Part shown: piece after piece, positions 37,001 through 46,166 of the stretch
Layout of the letters: each line of letters begins with the position of its first letter
Numbering within the stretch: position 1 is the stretch's first letter
DNA from: Mesorhizobium sp. AR07
GTDB lineage: Bacteria; Pseudomonadota; Alphaproteobacteria; Rhizobiales; Rhizobiaceae
NCBI RefSeq assembly: GCF_024746815.1
Contig: NZ_CP080525.1
Location: forward strand, 1,426,001 to 1,490,000
Direction of reading: 5' to 3'
DNA: 64,000 nucleotides
The notes under the pieces: model-generated
The model's input: the letters and a program-made list of their open reading frames with translations, nothing else
What the model was told of the DNA's origin: nothing
Databases searched by the model: none
Made by a program: the position numbers and the translations under genes

Positions 37001-37157
37001 GACAGTCCAGACTATAGGCAGAATCGTCGCGCCCGGCAAACCAAATTCCGCCGGCAACCATCGCGAATGCGTCGTGCCACCAGGCGCCTCCCGAGAGTCC
37101 CGCAATTGACAATTCCCGTGGCCAGGTGTCGGCTGGCATCTTCACAGGAAGCCAGCC

Positions 37158-38327
37158 ATGCAGCCCATTGCCAGCGAGCGCTACCCCTACAACGGCCTGA
37201 CCCGAGCCGAACCGACCCTGCCGTCATCGGCCTATTGGGATGCGGACAACTATCAGCGCGATCTCGATGCGATCTGGTACAAAGACTGGCTGCTCGTCTG
37301 CCGCGAGACAGACCTCGCCCAGCCGCTTTGCTTCCGCACTTTCCGCGTCGGCACGCAGGACATCGTCGTGCTGCGTGACGAGACCGGCGAACTGCGCGCC
37401 TTTCACAACACCTGCCGGCATCGCGGTTCGCAGCTTTGCCAGGAGAGCGAGGGCCGGCTGAAGGCGCGGCTGATCACCTGCCCCTATCACGCCTGGTCCT
37501 ATTCGCTGCGCGGCGATCTCGTGCGCGTGCCGTCGAGATCGCTGCCGGATGGTTTCGACAAGGCCGATCACCCGCTTTATCGGGTGGCGCTGTCGGTCTG
37601 GCGCGGTTTTGTCTTCGTCAACCTGCAGGAGGATGCGGCGGGTTCGGCGCAGGCATCCTTCGATCCCGCCTCCGGCGATCTCGGCAACTGGCCGCTGGAG
37701 ACGCTGGTGAGCGGCCATGTGCTGCGCAAGGTGATGAACTGCAACTGGAAGATCTTTTGGGAAAACTTCAACGAATGCCTGCATTGCCCGGGCGTCCACA
37801 AGGATCTGTCGCGGTTGGTGCCGATCTATGGCCGCGGCCTGATGGGCCGCCATGACGATCCCGAATGGTCCCGCCACGCCGACAATGACGCGCCGGAATT
37901 TTCCGGCGGCCTGCGCGCCGGCGCGCAGACATGGTCGCGCGACGGCCAGGCGCATGGGCCGGTCTTTGCCGGCCTCACATCAGCCGAGCGCGCCGCAGGC
38001 CAGACCTATGCCACCAACCTGCCGTCGATGTTCATCGTCGGCCATGTCGACTATGTCAGAACGGTGCGGCTGGTGCCGCTCGGGCCCGAGCAGACCGAGC
38101 TTGTCGCCGAATGGCTGTTTGCACCCGAGGCGCTTGATGCAACCGATATCGACAACATCGTCGCCTTCGGCAAACAGGTGCTGGAGGAGGATGCGACGAT
38201 CTGCGAGGTCAACCAGAAAGGCCTGCGCTCGATGCGCCACACGGCCGGCGTGCTGATGCCCGAGGAATACGACCTGCACCGCTTCCACAACTGGGTGCGC
38301 GATCGCCATGCTGCGCTGTCGCCCTGA
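37158..38327 (+). CDS. Rieske non-heme iron oxygenase, N-demethylase type
   Basis: 389 residues. Rieske cluster: Cys86-x-His88 (CRHRG) and Cys108-x2-His111 (CPYHAWSY). Mononuclear iron: NECLHCPGVH with His209 and His214, and a late Asp. This alpha-subunit family includes glycine betaine monooxygenase GbcA, stachydrine demethylase and carnitine monooxygenase. Neighbouring N-methylglycine enzymes favour betaine-type demethylation, but the specific substrate is not shown. No reductase gene is in the window, so it must borrow one. ATG 37158 has an AGGAAG site. It ends 3 nt from the convergent MFS gene. Confidence 0.87.
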   Translation: MQPIASERYPYNGLTRAEPTLPSSAYWDADNYQRDLDAIWYKDWLLVCRETDLAQPLCFRTFRVGTQDIVVLRDETGELRAFHNTCRHRGSQLCQESEGRLKARLITCPYHAWSYSLRGDLVRVPSRSLPDGFDKADHPLYRVALSVWRGFVFVNLQEDAAGSAQASFDPASGDLGNWPLETLVSGHVLRKVMNCNWKIFWENFNECLHCPGVHKDLSRLVPIYGRGLMGRHDDPEWSRHADNDAPEFSGGLRAGAQTWSRDGQAHGPVFAGLTSAERAAGQTYATNLPSMFIVGHVDYVRTVRLVPLGPEQTELVAEWLFAPEALDATDIDNIVAFGKQVLEEDATICEVNQKGLRSMRHTAGVLMPEEYDLHRFHNWVRDRHAALSP

Positions 38328-38330
38328 TCC

Positions 38331-39529
38331 TCACAGCGATTTCGGCAGGTAGCGCCAGGTCACGAAACCGCAGACCGCCGCCAGCAGGCCGAGCGTGACG
38401 AACACCGAGCCCAGGCCGAAGAAGGCCAGCACCACGGAGTAGACCAGCGGCGGCGTCAGTTCCGAAAAATCGAGATAGGTGCGGTAGACCGCCGCCATCT
38501 GCGATCTTTCATAGGATCGCACCGAGCGCATGAAGGCGGTCGAACCCAGCGCATCCAGGGCGATGGTGAAGAAGGCGCCGCAAAGCAGGAAGGCGCCGGT
38601 GAGCAACGGTACGCTTTCGCCGACGAAACCCGCCGCAAAGAGGGTGGCCGACATGGCGAAATAGGCAAATGTCATGGTCCGGCGGCCACCAAAGCGCTTT
38701 CCCGCCTTGCCCCAGAAGATGGCCATGAACAGCAGCGCGTTGCCGGCCGAAACCAAAAGGCCTCCGGCCAGCTTGCCCTCGCCGGTGATCACCATGAACA
38801 GCGGCCCGTAGACGAAGAACGTCGTCCAGAAGCAGGAGCGGCCGAAAGCGATCAGCCAGGCCAGCCTGAGCCTCGGCTGGGCGATGAAGCGGCCGATATT
38901 GGCGAGCGGATTGGCCGGCCGCGACTTGCCCGGGCGGATCGACTGGTTGTCGCCCAGCCGGTAGATCCAGAACAGCGCCAGCAGGGCAAACGCGAACGCG
39001 GCCACCGCGCCGTGCGCGGCATAGATGCCGAAGCGCGTGTAGAGGAAGATGCCGAGCGTCGGCCCGCCGGTCCAGGCGAACATCGACCATGCCATGCGCA
39101 GCGATTCGGCTGCATGAAGTCGGTCTTGCGGATGTGGTCCATGATGTAGAGGTTGAGCGTGATCGACAGCGCGCTGGCACCCATGACGCGGCACAGCATG
39201 CCTGCCAGCTGGCCGGCAAGCGTGTGGGTGACGAAGAACAGCGAGCCGATGGCCAGCAGGCAGGCGCCGGCTGTGTAGACCCAGCGCCGGGCAAAACGGC
39301 GGATCAGCATCGGCATGAACAGCGTCACCGACAGGCCGAGCATCGCCACGATGGTGTAGAGGATCGAGACGATCTGCTCGTTGTGCAGGATCTCGTAGGC
39401 CTGGATCGGGATGACGCTCGACACCGTGGCGCGGGCGAAGGATTCGACGGCATAGAGCGAGGCGAAGGTGCGCGCGTCCGCCGGTCGCAGGGCCGGTAAC
39501 CAGATCGGATGGCGCACATGGGTGGACAT
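38331..39529 (-). pseudogene. Frameshifted MFS transporter
   Basis: From ATG 39529 (GGGGAAG site) the frame encodes a normal MFS start (MSTHVRHPIWLPALRP, then MLGLSVTLFMPMLIRRF and SITLNLYIMDHIRKTDFM). Near 39100-39118 it is lost. The other frame picks up with AESLRMAWSMFAWTGGPTLG and runs with good helices to the stop at 38331. A single missing base at the Met-Gln-Pro codons explains it. Repaired length is about 399 residues, 12 membrane helices. Either recent inactivation or a sequencing error; since both halves are otherwise intact, the lesion is recent. Confidence 0.8.
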
Positions 39530-39650
39530 TGCTTCCCCAAAGCAGAATCACAGGATCAAATCTGCCGTGGTGATGCCTGCGCCAATAAGAGGAAACCGAC
39601 GCCTACCCGGCAAAAAGCGAAGTCGGCCAAAGGCTTTCCGGCACTGGCCT

Positions 39651-39795
39651 AAGGTGTGTTGAGATTCAGGTTGGGCCGAGCCGAAAACGGTGGCTTTCGA
39701 GAATCGGAGCGGAGCGGATAGTCAAGTCCGTGAGCACCGGAAGCGCAGAAAGCCGCCGTTTGCAGGCCGGCATCATCTGAATATCGACACACCTT
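39651..39795. repeat. 145-bp dispersed element with terminal inverted repeats (copy 1)
   Basis: Begins AAGGTGTGTTGAGATTCAGG and ends with the near complement (CTGAATATCGACACACCTT), giving imperfect terminal repeats of about 20 bp. The interior (GGAGCGGA, GTGAGCACCGGAAGCGCAG, GCAGGCCGGCATCA) matches the copy at 54292-54434 base for base over most of its length. It fills most of the 348-nt gap between the MFS gene and the DUF1624 gene; the remaining flanks (39552-39650 and 39796-39899) hold no recognisable feature. No coding frame. Looks like a small non-autonomous or structured intergenic repeat. Confidence 0.85.
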
Positions 39796-39899
39796 AAAGC
39801 AGCGCCTGATCCAGCTTTTGCATACCGAAGCTGCCGGTCTTCTTTTGTCCGGGGCAACCGTGATAGTCGTCTTGCGGGCTAAAATCAGATCGCGAGACC

Positions 39900-40895
39900 A
39901 TGAGCATCCAAACGCCGACCGCACCCGTTCAGGATCAATCGAAACGCATCGTCGCCATCGACATCGTGCGCGGCATCGCGCTCATCGCCATGGCGAGCTA
40001 CCATTTCACCTGGGACCTGGAATTCTTCGGCTACACCGATCCCGGCCTCACCGCTTTCGGCTGGTGGAAAATCTACGCGCGCTGCATCGCCTCGACCTTC
40101 CTGTTCCTGGTCGGCGTCAGCCTGTACCTCGCCCATGGCCAGCAGATCCGCTGGAACGGCTTCTGGAAGCGTTTCGCCATGGTTGCCGGAGCGGCGATCG
40201 CCATCTCGGTCGTCACCCGCATCGCCACGCCGGACGGCTTCATCTTCTTCGGTATCCTGCACGAGATCGCGCTGGCAAGCCTGCTCGGCCTGCTGTTCCT
40301 GCGGCTGCCGGCGCTGCTGACGTTGCTGGTGGCAGCGCTGGTCATCGCAGCACCCGTCTATCTGCGCTTCGAGGCCTTCGACCATCCGTGGCTGTGGTGG
40401 GTCGGCCTGTCGGCGATCAACCCGCGCTCCAACGACTATGTTCCGCTGTTTCCGTGGTTCGGCGCGGTGCTTGTCGGCATCGGCGTCACAAAACTTGCCG
40501 CGGCCGCAGGTGTCTTGACGTGGCTGGCGAACCTCAAGCCCGGACGCTGGGCCAACCCGCTGCTCTTCATCGGCCGCCACAGCCTGGCCTTCTACCTGAT
40601 CCACCAGCCGCTGCTGATCGGCTGTGTGTGGCTGTTCTCGCAAGTCATGCCGGCGCAGGTCGAAACCCCGCAGGTGAATTTCCTGAAAACCTGCCAGCGG
40701 TCATGCGAACAGTCGCGCGACACCGAATTCTGTTCGAGCTACTGTGTCTGCATGCTCGATACGCTGGAGGGCGAGGCCACGCTTGATCGGCTCTACAACA
40801 ACGACCAGAGTGCCGAATGGAAGGCGCATATTTCCGATCTCGCCGGCATGTGCACTGCCAAGACCGACGACAAGATGACAGAGGGGGTCAAATGA
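39900..40895 (+). CDS. DUF1624 membrane protein with a cysteine-rich tail
   Basis: 331 residues. RIVAIDIVRGIALIAMASYHFTWDL opens the heparan-alpha-glucosaminide N-acetyltransferase-like (DUF1624) domain of about 7-8 helices; FIGRHSLAFYLIHQPLLIG is the last. After residue 260 comes a soluble tail with six cysteines (TCQRSCEQ, EFCSSYCVCM, GMC), unusual for a membrane acyltransferase. Family members acylate sugars or glycans; substrate unknown. Stop and next start overlap as ATGA with the ICMT-like gene. Confidence 0.8.
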   Translation: MSIQTPTAPVQDQSKRIVAIDIVRGIALIAMASYHFTWDLEFFGYTDPGLTAFGWWKIYARCIASTFLFLVGVSLYLAHGQQIRWNGFWKRFAMVAGAAIAISVVTRIATPDGFIFFGILHEIALASLLGLLFLRLPALLTLLVAALVIAAPVYLRFEAFDHPWLWWVGLSAINPRSNDYVPLFPWFGAVLVGIGVTKLAAAAGVLTWLANLKPGRWANPLLFIGRHSLAFYLIHQPLLIGCVWLFSQVMPAQVETPQVNFLKTCQRSCEQSRDTEFCSSYCVCMLDTLEGEATLDRLYNNDQSAEWKAHISDLAGMCTAKTDDKMTEGVK

Positions 40896-41368
40896 CCGGA
40901 AACCAGCCGAAGCCGGGGCTCATACCGTGGCCGCCGGTGATCTATGTCGCCGCCATCGCTATCAGCGTGGCGCTCGGCCTGCTCTATCCACTGCCCTGGA
41001 TCGGCGACCTCTTGGGCGATATCCTGTTTGCCGCCGGCTGGGTGGCGCTGTTCGGCGTCGTGGCACTCTGGTTCACCGCGATCCGCACTATGGTCCGGGC
41101 CAAGACCACGCTCAACCCCAACGCGGTGCCCGATCACCTCGTCACCACAGGTCCCTTCGGCATCACCCGCAATCCGATGTATCTGGCCAACACGCTGCTG
41201 TTGATCGGCGTCGCCTTTGTTTCGGGGATAGCCTGGTTCCTGCTGTTCGCCTTCATCGCTGCGTTCGCCACGCAAAAGGTCGCCATCGAGGGCGAGGAAA
41301 AGGTGCTGACGGCCAAGTTTGGCAAGAAATACCGGGACTACGCGAAACGAGTGCGGCGCTGGATTTGA
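40892..41368 (+). CDS. ICMT/PEMT-like membrane methyltransferase
   Basis: 158 residues with about four hydrophobic segments. VTTGPFGITRNPMYLAN and the C-terminal EGEEKVLTAKFGKKYRDYAKRVRRWI match isoprenylcysteine carboxyl-methyltransferase and phospholipid N-methyltransferase folds, where the RNPMY and E/KYxxY segments bind SAM. Bacterial homologues are widespread and mostly uncharacterised. Coupled with DUF1624 (ATGA), so they may modify the same envelope component. Confidence 0.82.
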   Translation: MTGNQPKPGLIPWPPVIYVAAIAISVALGLLYPLPWIGDLLGDILFAAGWVALFGVVALWFTAIRTMVRAKTTLNPNAVPDHLVTTGPFGITRNPMYLANTLLLIGVAFVSGIAWFLLFAFIAAFATQKVAIEGEEKVLTAKFGKKYRDYAKRVRRWI

Positions 41369-41491
41369 GGCGCCCTACCTGAGCAGTGTAGGGAAGACCA
41401 GGAGAATCGCTTCAGATCAATGACAGTTTCCAACTTGTGGCAGAGACCAACAATTTGTCGATGTCGGCGCCGCCCCTCACCTGCCTGCCGG

Positions 41492-42820
41492 TGTCCAGCC
41501 GATAGATGGGTAACACTTTGAACCGGATACATGGGTTACAGTTCTCCCCCTGTATTGTCCGTTGCAGCGCCAAGCGGTTTGGTTGGCGCGGCGCTGCGGC
41601 GGACAAGCTTCATGCGCCTGGTGTCGATGATGCCGAGCGGATGGGCATGGAAGGAGAGTGCCCATTCGCCGCCCTCGGTTTCGGTGGCGGCGACCGCTTC
41701 GCCGACCAGCGCCTTTGAGATGTAGATGAAGCCGCCATTCCACCTGATTTCGCCATTGTGGCGCACATGGCGCACCGCCGCCTCGTCCGGATAATCGGGC
41801 TCGGGTGCTGTTTTTGGCATGGCGCGCTGTGACGGGCGGTAATGCTGGGCTGGAGTGTCCATGGCGAGCGCCTCATGCGGACGCTCCTCATTGTAGCTAC
41901 GCCGGAAGGCCTCGAAGGCCTGGCCCTGAGCCGTTCTGTCGGCCTCCGGCGTCTCAGCCAATGGCAGCATGGTCAGATGAAAGCGCTCGTGGCGTCCATT
42001 CTGCTGCGGCTTGCCAGGCGCGATCCGCTCCAGGATGATCCCGAGCTTGATGAAGCGCACCGCAAGCGGCGTCAGCCCAGTGACGCCGGCCGATGCAAAC
42101 GGTGAACCGTTGTCGCTTCTGAACCGATCCGGCAGGCCATGCTCCTCAAACAACCGCTCGAACACCGGCCAGGCCTCGCTCTCTGCTGTTGACCCCGTCG
42201 CTTCCAGCGCCAGCAAGTAGCGGCTCGACGCATCCATCACCGTCAAGGGCTCGCAACGCCACCCGTCAACAGTCCGGAACCAACCCTTGTGATCACCCGT
42301 CCAGACTGCGTTCGGCCCCTCTGGCTCCGGCCACGGACCATTGCCGCAGGCCCGCAGGTGCGGCCGCTTGCGAGTGCCGACAAGTCCATGCCGCGCAAGG
42401 ATCGCGCCCACCGTCGAGGCTGAAGGCCAGACCAGCTCGGGCGCCGTGCGCTTGAGCCGCGCAACGATCTTCTTAGGCCCCCACAGCGGGTGCGTCTCCT
42501 TCGCCGCGACGATCCGCTCCACCAAGTCAAGCGCCGTCGCCCGGCCATGATTGAGCGGTGCTCGCGGCAGATCGTGCAAACCTTCCGGGTCAAACGCGCG
42601 ATAGCGACCAAGCCATTTGTAGCCGCTCTTACGCGAGATGCCGTACGCCGCACAAAGCGCGCTCATCGTCTCCTCGCCTGCCAGACAATCCGCAACAAAC
42701 CGAAGTCGTTCGTCCATGATGCCAGTCTCTCGCCAAACCATCGCCGGTCCTCCCGGCGGACAAGAAAACTGTCACCCATGCTATCGGTCCATTCTGTTAC
42801 CTATCTATCCGGTTCGGACA
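41492..42820. mobile_element. IS481-type insertion sequence, complete
   Basis: 1329 bp. Ends are TGT and ACA; the left end (TGTCC, GATAGATGGGTAACA, ACCGGATACATGGG) and the complement of the right end (TGTCC, GATAGATAGGTAACA, ACCGATAGCATGGG) align over about 55 bp as imperfect terminal repeats. CCGG occurs directly outside both ends (41488-41491, 42821-42824), consistent with a 4-bp target duplication. Joining the flanks restores GCCTGCCGGCACC, the sequence seen uninterrupted at 27328-27341, so the element jumped into an intergenic repeat. Confidence 0.9.
41536..42741 (-). CDS. IS481-family transposase
   Basis: 401 residues. N-terminal helix-turn-helix (SALCAAYGISRKSGYKWLGRY), then the RNase-H-like rve core: VMDASSRYLLA (first Asp), RFRSDNGSPFAS (second Asp) and GRHERFHLTM (Glu). 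The C-terminal part includes YNEERPHEALAMDTPAQHY, normal for IS481/IS3 relatives. ATG 42741 follows a GGGAGG site. The frame is intact, so the element may still be active. Confidence 0.95.
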   Translation of the reverse strand: MVWRETGIMDERLRFVADCLAGEETMSALCAAYGISRKSGYKWLGRYRAFDPEGLHDLPRAPLNHGRATALDLVERIVAAKETHPLWGPKKIVARLKRTAPELVWPSASTVGAILARHGLVGTRKRPHLRACGNGPWPEPEGPNAVWTGDHKGWFRTVDGWRCEPLTVMDASSRYLLALEATGSTAESEAWPVFERLFEEHGLPDRFRSDNGSPFASAGVTGLTPLAVRFIKLGIILERIAPGKPQQNGRHERFHLTMLPLAETPEADRTAQGQAFEAFRRSYNEERPHEALAMDTPAQHYRPSQRAMPKTAPEPDYPDEAAVRHVRHNGEIRWNGGFIYISKALVGEAVAATETEGGEWALSFHAHPLGIIDTRRMKLVRRSAAPTKPLGAATDNTGGEL

Positions 42821-42973
42821 CCGGCACCCTCTCCCCGTATAGTGACGGGGAGAGGGTCGCTCATCGCCGATTTCGCCAACGTCGCAAGAATGGCGCCAAG
42901 GTTTGCGGCCAGCCCACTTCTCCCCGTCACTATACGGGGAGAAGTGCCCGGCAGGGCGATGAGGGGCGGCGCC
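42821..42973. repeat. GC-rich intergenic repeat split by the IS element (copy D)
   Basis: The right part of a copy-C-like element: hairpins CTCTCCCCGTATAGTGACGGGGAGAG and CTTCTCCCCGTCACTATACGGGGAGAAG, then GCCCGGCAGGGCGATGAGGGGC. The left piece (CGCCCCTCACCTGCCTGCCGG) is at 41470-41491 on the far side of the IS. The remaining gap 41369-41469 has no recognisable feature. Confidence 0.8.
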
Positions 42974-43008
42974 AGCGCCTGGAGGCGATTGTCCTGTCGG
43001 GAAGACCG

Positions 43009-43395
43009 TCAGGTATTCACACCGAGTTCGACCAGCCGCTCGACGCAGGATTCCTCTGCCTGGTCCAGTTCGGCCAGCGTCTCTTCGAGATCGCGCCGCT
43101 TCTGCCGGAGATCCTCGCGCTTTTCCTCAATGCGCTTGATCATCAGCTTGAGTTGACCGACCTCGCCGGGCGGCTCCTTGTACATCTGGATGATTTCGCG
43201 GATTTCGTTGATCGAGAAGCCGAGCCTCTTGCCGCGCATGATCTGCCGGATAAGGTGGCGGTCGGACGGGCGAAACAGCCGCGTGCGGCCGCGCCGCACC
43301 GGCTGCACCAGCCCTTCGTCTTCATAGAAGCGCAGCGTCCGCGTCGAGACGTCGAATTCACGGGTCAGCTCGGTGATCGAATAATATTCCCGCAT
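43009..43395 (-). CDS. MerR-family transcriptional regulator
   Basis: 128 residues from ATG 43395, which follows GGGAG at good spacing; a longer frame to 43488 adds residues unlike MerR. HTH-wing: YSITELTREFDVSTRTLRFYEDEGL, then RRGRTRLFRPSDRH. A long coiled coil (ILE/LYS/GLU-rich, KLMIKRIEEKREDLRQKRRDLEETLAEL) is the dimer helix. There is no metal-binding cysteine cluster apart from one late Cys. It resembles the LiuR-type regulators of acyl-CoA degradation, but no such genes are adjacent. Confidence 0.87.
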   Translation of the reverse strand: MREYYSITELTREFDVSTRTLRFYEDEGLVQPVRRGRTRLFRPSDRHLIRQIMRGKRLGFSINEIREIIQMYKEPPGEVGQLKLMIKRIEEKREDLRQKRRDLEETLAELDQAEESCVERLVELGVNT

Positions 43396-43545
43396 TGTCA
43401 CTCCCGCACGCCGGAATCCCGGCGATCGCCAGTCATCCGGCGTCGCCTTCTGTCCCGCACCAAACCCAGGCCACGCCGGAATCGACATGGCGCCCCGCGC
43501 GAGCCTCGCATGGCATTTACGTAAAAGTCAATTGAGGGCTCGCCT

Positions 43546-44964
43546 TCAAGGCACCCCGAACCACCACGTGGCAATACCGAGAAAGGCGAAGAAGCCGACG
43601 ACGTCGGTGACCGTGGTGACGAAGACCGCCGAAGCGACCGCCGGGTCGACCTTGAAACGGTCGAGCAGCAGCGGGATCAGGATGCCGGCCAAGGCTGCCG
43701 CGAACATGTTGATGATCATCGCCGCCGCGATGATGCCGCCAAGATTGTTGTCGTGGAACCAGATCGCGGCGACGATGCCGATCAGGATGGCAAAGACGAT
43801 GCCGTTGATGAAGCCGACGCCCATCTCGCGGCGAATGATACGGCCGGCATTGTAGATGTCGAGATCCTTGGTTGCCAGCGCCCGCACGGTGACGGTCATG
43901 GTCTGCGAGCCGGCATTGCCGCCCATGCCGGCGACGATCGGCATCAGCACCGCCAGCGCCACGATATGCTCGATCGTGCGGTCGAACAGGCTGATCACCG
44001 ACGCCGCCAGGAATGCCGTCAACAGATTGATCAACAGCCATGGAACGCGCGAGCGCGAGGTCGAAAAGACACTGTCGGACAGCTCTTCGTCACCAACGCC
44101 GCCCATGCGCATCAGATCTTCCTCGGCCTCCTGCTGGATGACGTCGACGACGTCGTCGATGGTCAGCACGCCGACCAGCCGCTCATTCTCGTCGACGACG
44201 GCGGCCGACAAAAGGTCGTACTGCTCGAATTCCCGCGCCGCCTCTTCCTGATCCATGGTGGCGGGAATGGCGTGCCGCGTTTCATGCATGACCTCCCCGA
44301 CCTTGACAGCGCGCCTGGTGCGCAGGATCTGGTCGAGGTCGATGGCGCCGAGCAGCTTGAAGGTCGGATCGATGACGAAGATCTGGCTGAAGCGCTCAGG
44401 CAGGTTCTTGTCCTCGCGCATGTAGTCGATGGTCTGGCCGATCGTCCAGAACGGCGGCACCGCGACGAACTCGGTCTGCATGCGGCGGCCGGCCGTCTCT
44501 TCCGGATAGTCGAGCGAGCGGCGCAGCCTGATCCGTTCGGTGAACGGCAGCTGCGACAGGATCTCGTCCTGGTCTTCCTTTTCAAGGTCTTCGAGAATGT
44601 AGACCGCGTCGTCGGAATCGAGCTCCTGCACCGCCTGGGCGATCTGCGCGTTGGGCAGGTTGTCGACGATCTCCATGCGGATCGCCTCGTCGACCTCGGT
44701 CAGCGCGGAGAAGTCGAAATCGGCGCCCAAGAGTTCGACCAGCGCGCGGCGCTGTTCGGGATGCAGCGCCTCGAGCAGGTCGCCGAGCTCCGACTGGTGC
44801 AGGTGGTCGACTTCATGCTTGAGCGTGAGCGTGTCGCGATCGGCGATCGCCGCGCCGATCTGGGCAAGGAAGGACGACAGGACGACGCCGTCCTCGCCAT
44901 AGATATCGGCCCGAGCATCCTCAGCGGCCCTGGCGCCGGTCGTCCGTTCGTCCTGGCCTTCCAC
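43546..44964 (-). CDS. mgtE: Magnesium transporter MgtE
   Basis: 472 residues from GTG 44964, chosen for its GGGAGG site 5 nt upstream; the frame stays open to 45084 but crosses a palindromic repeat. MgtE N domain (about residues 60-170, LLEALHPEQRRALVELL), two CBS domains (about 175-300), then five membrane helices. MPIVAGMGGNAGSQTMTV is the conserved pore region, and DVVGFFAFLGIATWW ends the protein. It conducts magnesium and the CBS domains gate it by sensing cytoplasmic Mg. Confidence 0.93.
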   Translation of the reverse strand: MEGQDERTTGARAAEDARADIYGEDGVVLSSFLAQIGAAIADRDTLTLKHEVDHLHQSELGDLLEALHPEQRRALVELLGADFDFSALTEVDEAIRMEIVDNLPNAQIAQAVQELDSDDAVYILEDLEKEDQDEILSQLPFTERIRLRRSLDYPEETAGRRMQTEFVAVPPFWTIGQTIDYMREDKNLPERFSQIFVIDPTFKLLGAIDLDQILRTRRAVKVGEVMHETRHAIPATMDQEEAAREFEQYDLLSAAVVDENERLVGVLTIDDVVDVIQQEAEEDLMRMGGVGDEELSDSVFSTSRSRVPWLLINLLTAFLAASVISLFDRTIEHIVALAVLMPIVAGMGGNAGSQTMTVTVRALATKDLDIYNAGRIIRREMGVGFINGIVFAILIGIVAAIWFHDNNLGGIIAAAMIINMFAAALAGILIPLLLDRFKVDPAVASAVFVTTVTDVVGFFAFLGIATWWFGVP

Positions 44965-45012
44965 CAGCGCCTCCCGCCATCGCAATTCGGAAAAGGTGCG
45001 TCTCAGGTCTAG

Positions 45013-45058
45013 AACATCGGACCCAAAAGGGGAAACCGGTTTTGGGAAAACCCGATGC
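45013..45058. repeat. Short rhizobial palindromic repeat upstream of mgtE
   Basis: The centre AAAAGGGGAAACCGGTTTT (45024-45042) matches 9893-9911 with one difference, flanked by ATCGG and CCGAT half-sites. It lies just 5' of the mgtE start, which argues that the open frame beyond 44964 is not coding. The rest of the spacer, 45059-45357, shows no further recognisable feature. Confidence 0.72.
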
Positions 45059-45357
45059 TCAATCCAGAGATAGCGCGGCAGCACGATTCGATTTGGGAAC
45101 CCATCGCTCTAACACACTGAATATCAAACGAAATGCGCGTGCTCCATCAGGTCGACTACACCCGGAGGCCGACATCGCCAGGCCCGGGCTGACGACGCCA
45201 ATCCGGTCAAAACCAACCGGATACCGGTTCAGGTGGCGCGACAGCGCATGTCGCTGGGGAAAGAGCACCCTTGTGCGGTTGCAGCGATTGTCATGACGCA
45301 GGGTCCGGATATCAGCCGGATCCGCCCATATCCGCAACCGGTCCAGAACGGAAGCCC

Positions 45358-46032
45358 TTGAGCGCACGGTCGGCGAGAACGAACGAAGCCACATCAGCAC
45401 AGCAACGCGTTCGCGTCGTTGTCGCCGAGCGCAATCCGCTTGTCATATCGGCGCTGCGCGAAATGCTGGAATGCGACGGACGTTTCGAATTGCTGAGCGC
45501 CGTGCCGAGCGGCAAGCAACTCCTGGAACTGGCAATGAAGACCAAGTTCGATGTCGCTGTCATCGGTTGGAGGCTCGCCGACATGGACGGTGCGGATGTT
45601 CTGGCCGAAGTCCAGAGCCGCAAGCTCGATATGCGCATCACGGTGTTTTCCAACGACCATGACATCGGCATCTTGAAGCAGTGCGTGCGGCTTGGTGCTC
45701 AGGGCTACTGCTTCCAGTTCGACGATCCGCATATCATCTTCGAGACGATCCTGGCGGTCGCGCACGGCCGCATCTGCATCCCCTACATCGACATCAACAA
45801 GGTCAACGACACGCCTTTGGCGCAGCTCACGGTTCGCGAGCGCGAGCTGCTGGCGGTGCTTTCCGACGGCTGGACCAACCTTCAGATCGCGACGCGCACG
45901 GGCATCTCCGAGAATACGGTGAAATACCACCTCAAGAATCTCTATGACAAGCTTGACGTCCGCAATCGGGCGATGGCCGTCGCCCTCTATTCGAGCGAGA
46001 AGCGGCGCGGTCCTAAACAGCCTTTCGGGTAG
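45358..46032 (+). CDS. LuxR/NarL-type regulator with a degenerate receiver
   Basis: 224 residues from TTG 45358 (GGAAG site 4 nt upstream); a TTG at 45271 would add 29 residues. Receiver fold at 18-135: VRVVVAERNPLVISALREML opens it, but the phospho-acceptor Asp is Gly70 (VAVIGWRLADMDG), the acidic pair is Ala-Glu and the conserved Lys is Gln120. HTH at about 155-212 (LTVRERELLAVL, NTVKYHLKNLYDKL). So it binds DNA as a NarL-type protein but is unlikely to be switched by phosphorylation. No histidine kinase is nearby. Confidence 0.85.
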   Translation: MSARSARTNEATSAQQRVRVVVAERNPLVISALREMLECDGRFELLSAVPSGKQLLELAMKTKFDVAVIGWRLADMDGADVLAEVQSRKLDMRITVFSNDHDIGILKQCVRLGAQGYCFQFDDPHIIFETILAVAHGRICIPYIDINKVNDTPLAQLTVRERELLAVLSDGWTNLQIATRTGISENTVKYHLKNLYDKLDVRNRAMAVALYSSEKRRGPKQPFG

Positions 46033-46166
46033 GCCCAATGGGTAGGCCAAGCGGGTAGGTTCGACCCACCCGCGCGCGGCGAGAACTTACCCACCAAGGT
46101 GTTGTTGCCCCTCGCCGTCCAGACGAAACTCCCTCCACAAATCTCTAGCATCGGAGGAGTTCGCGC

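Noticed and set aside
44965..45084. N-terminal extension of mgtE
   Set aside because: Crosses a palindromic repeat, lacks a ribosome site; the GTG at 44964 has an excellent one.
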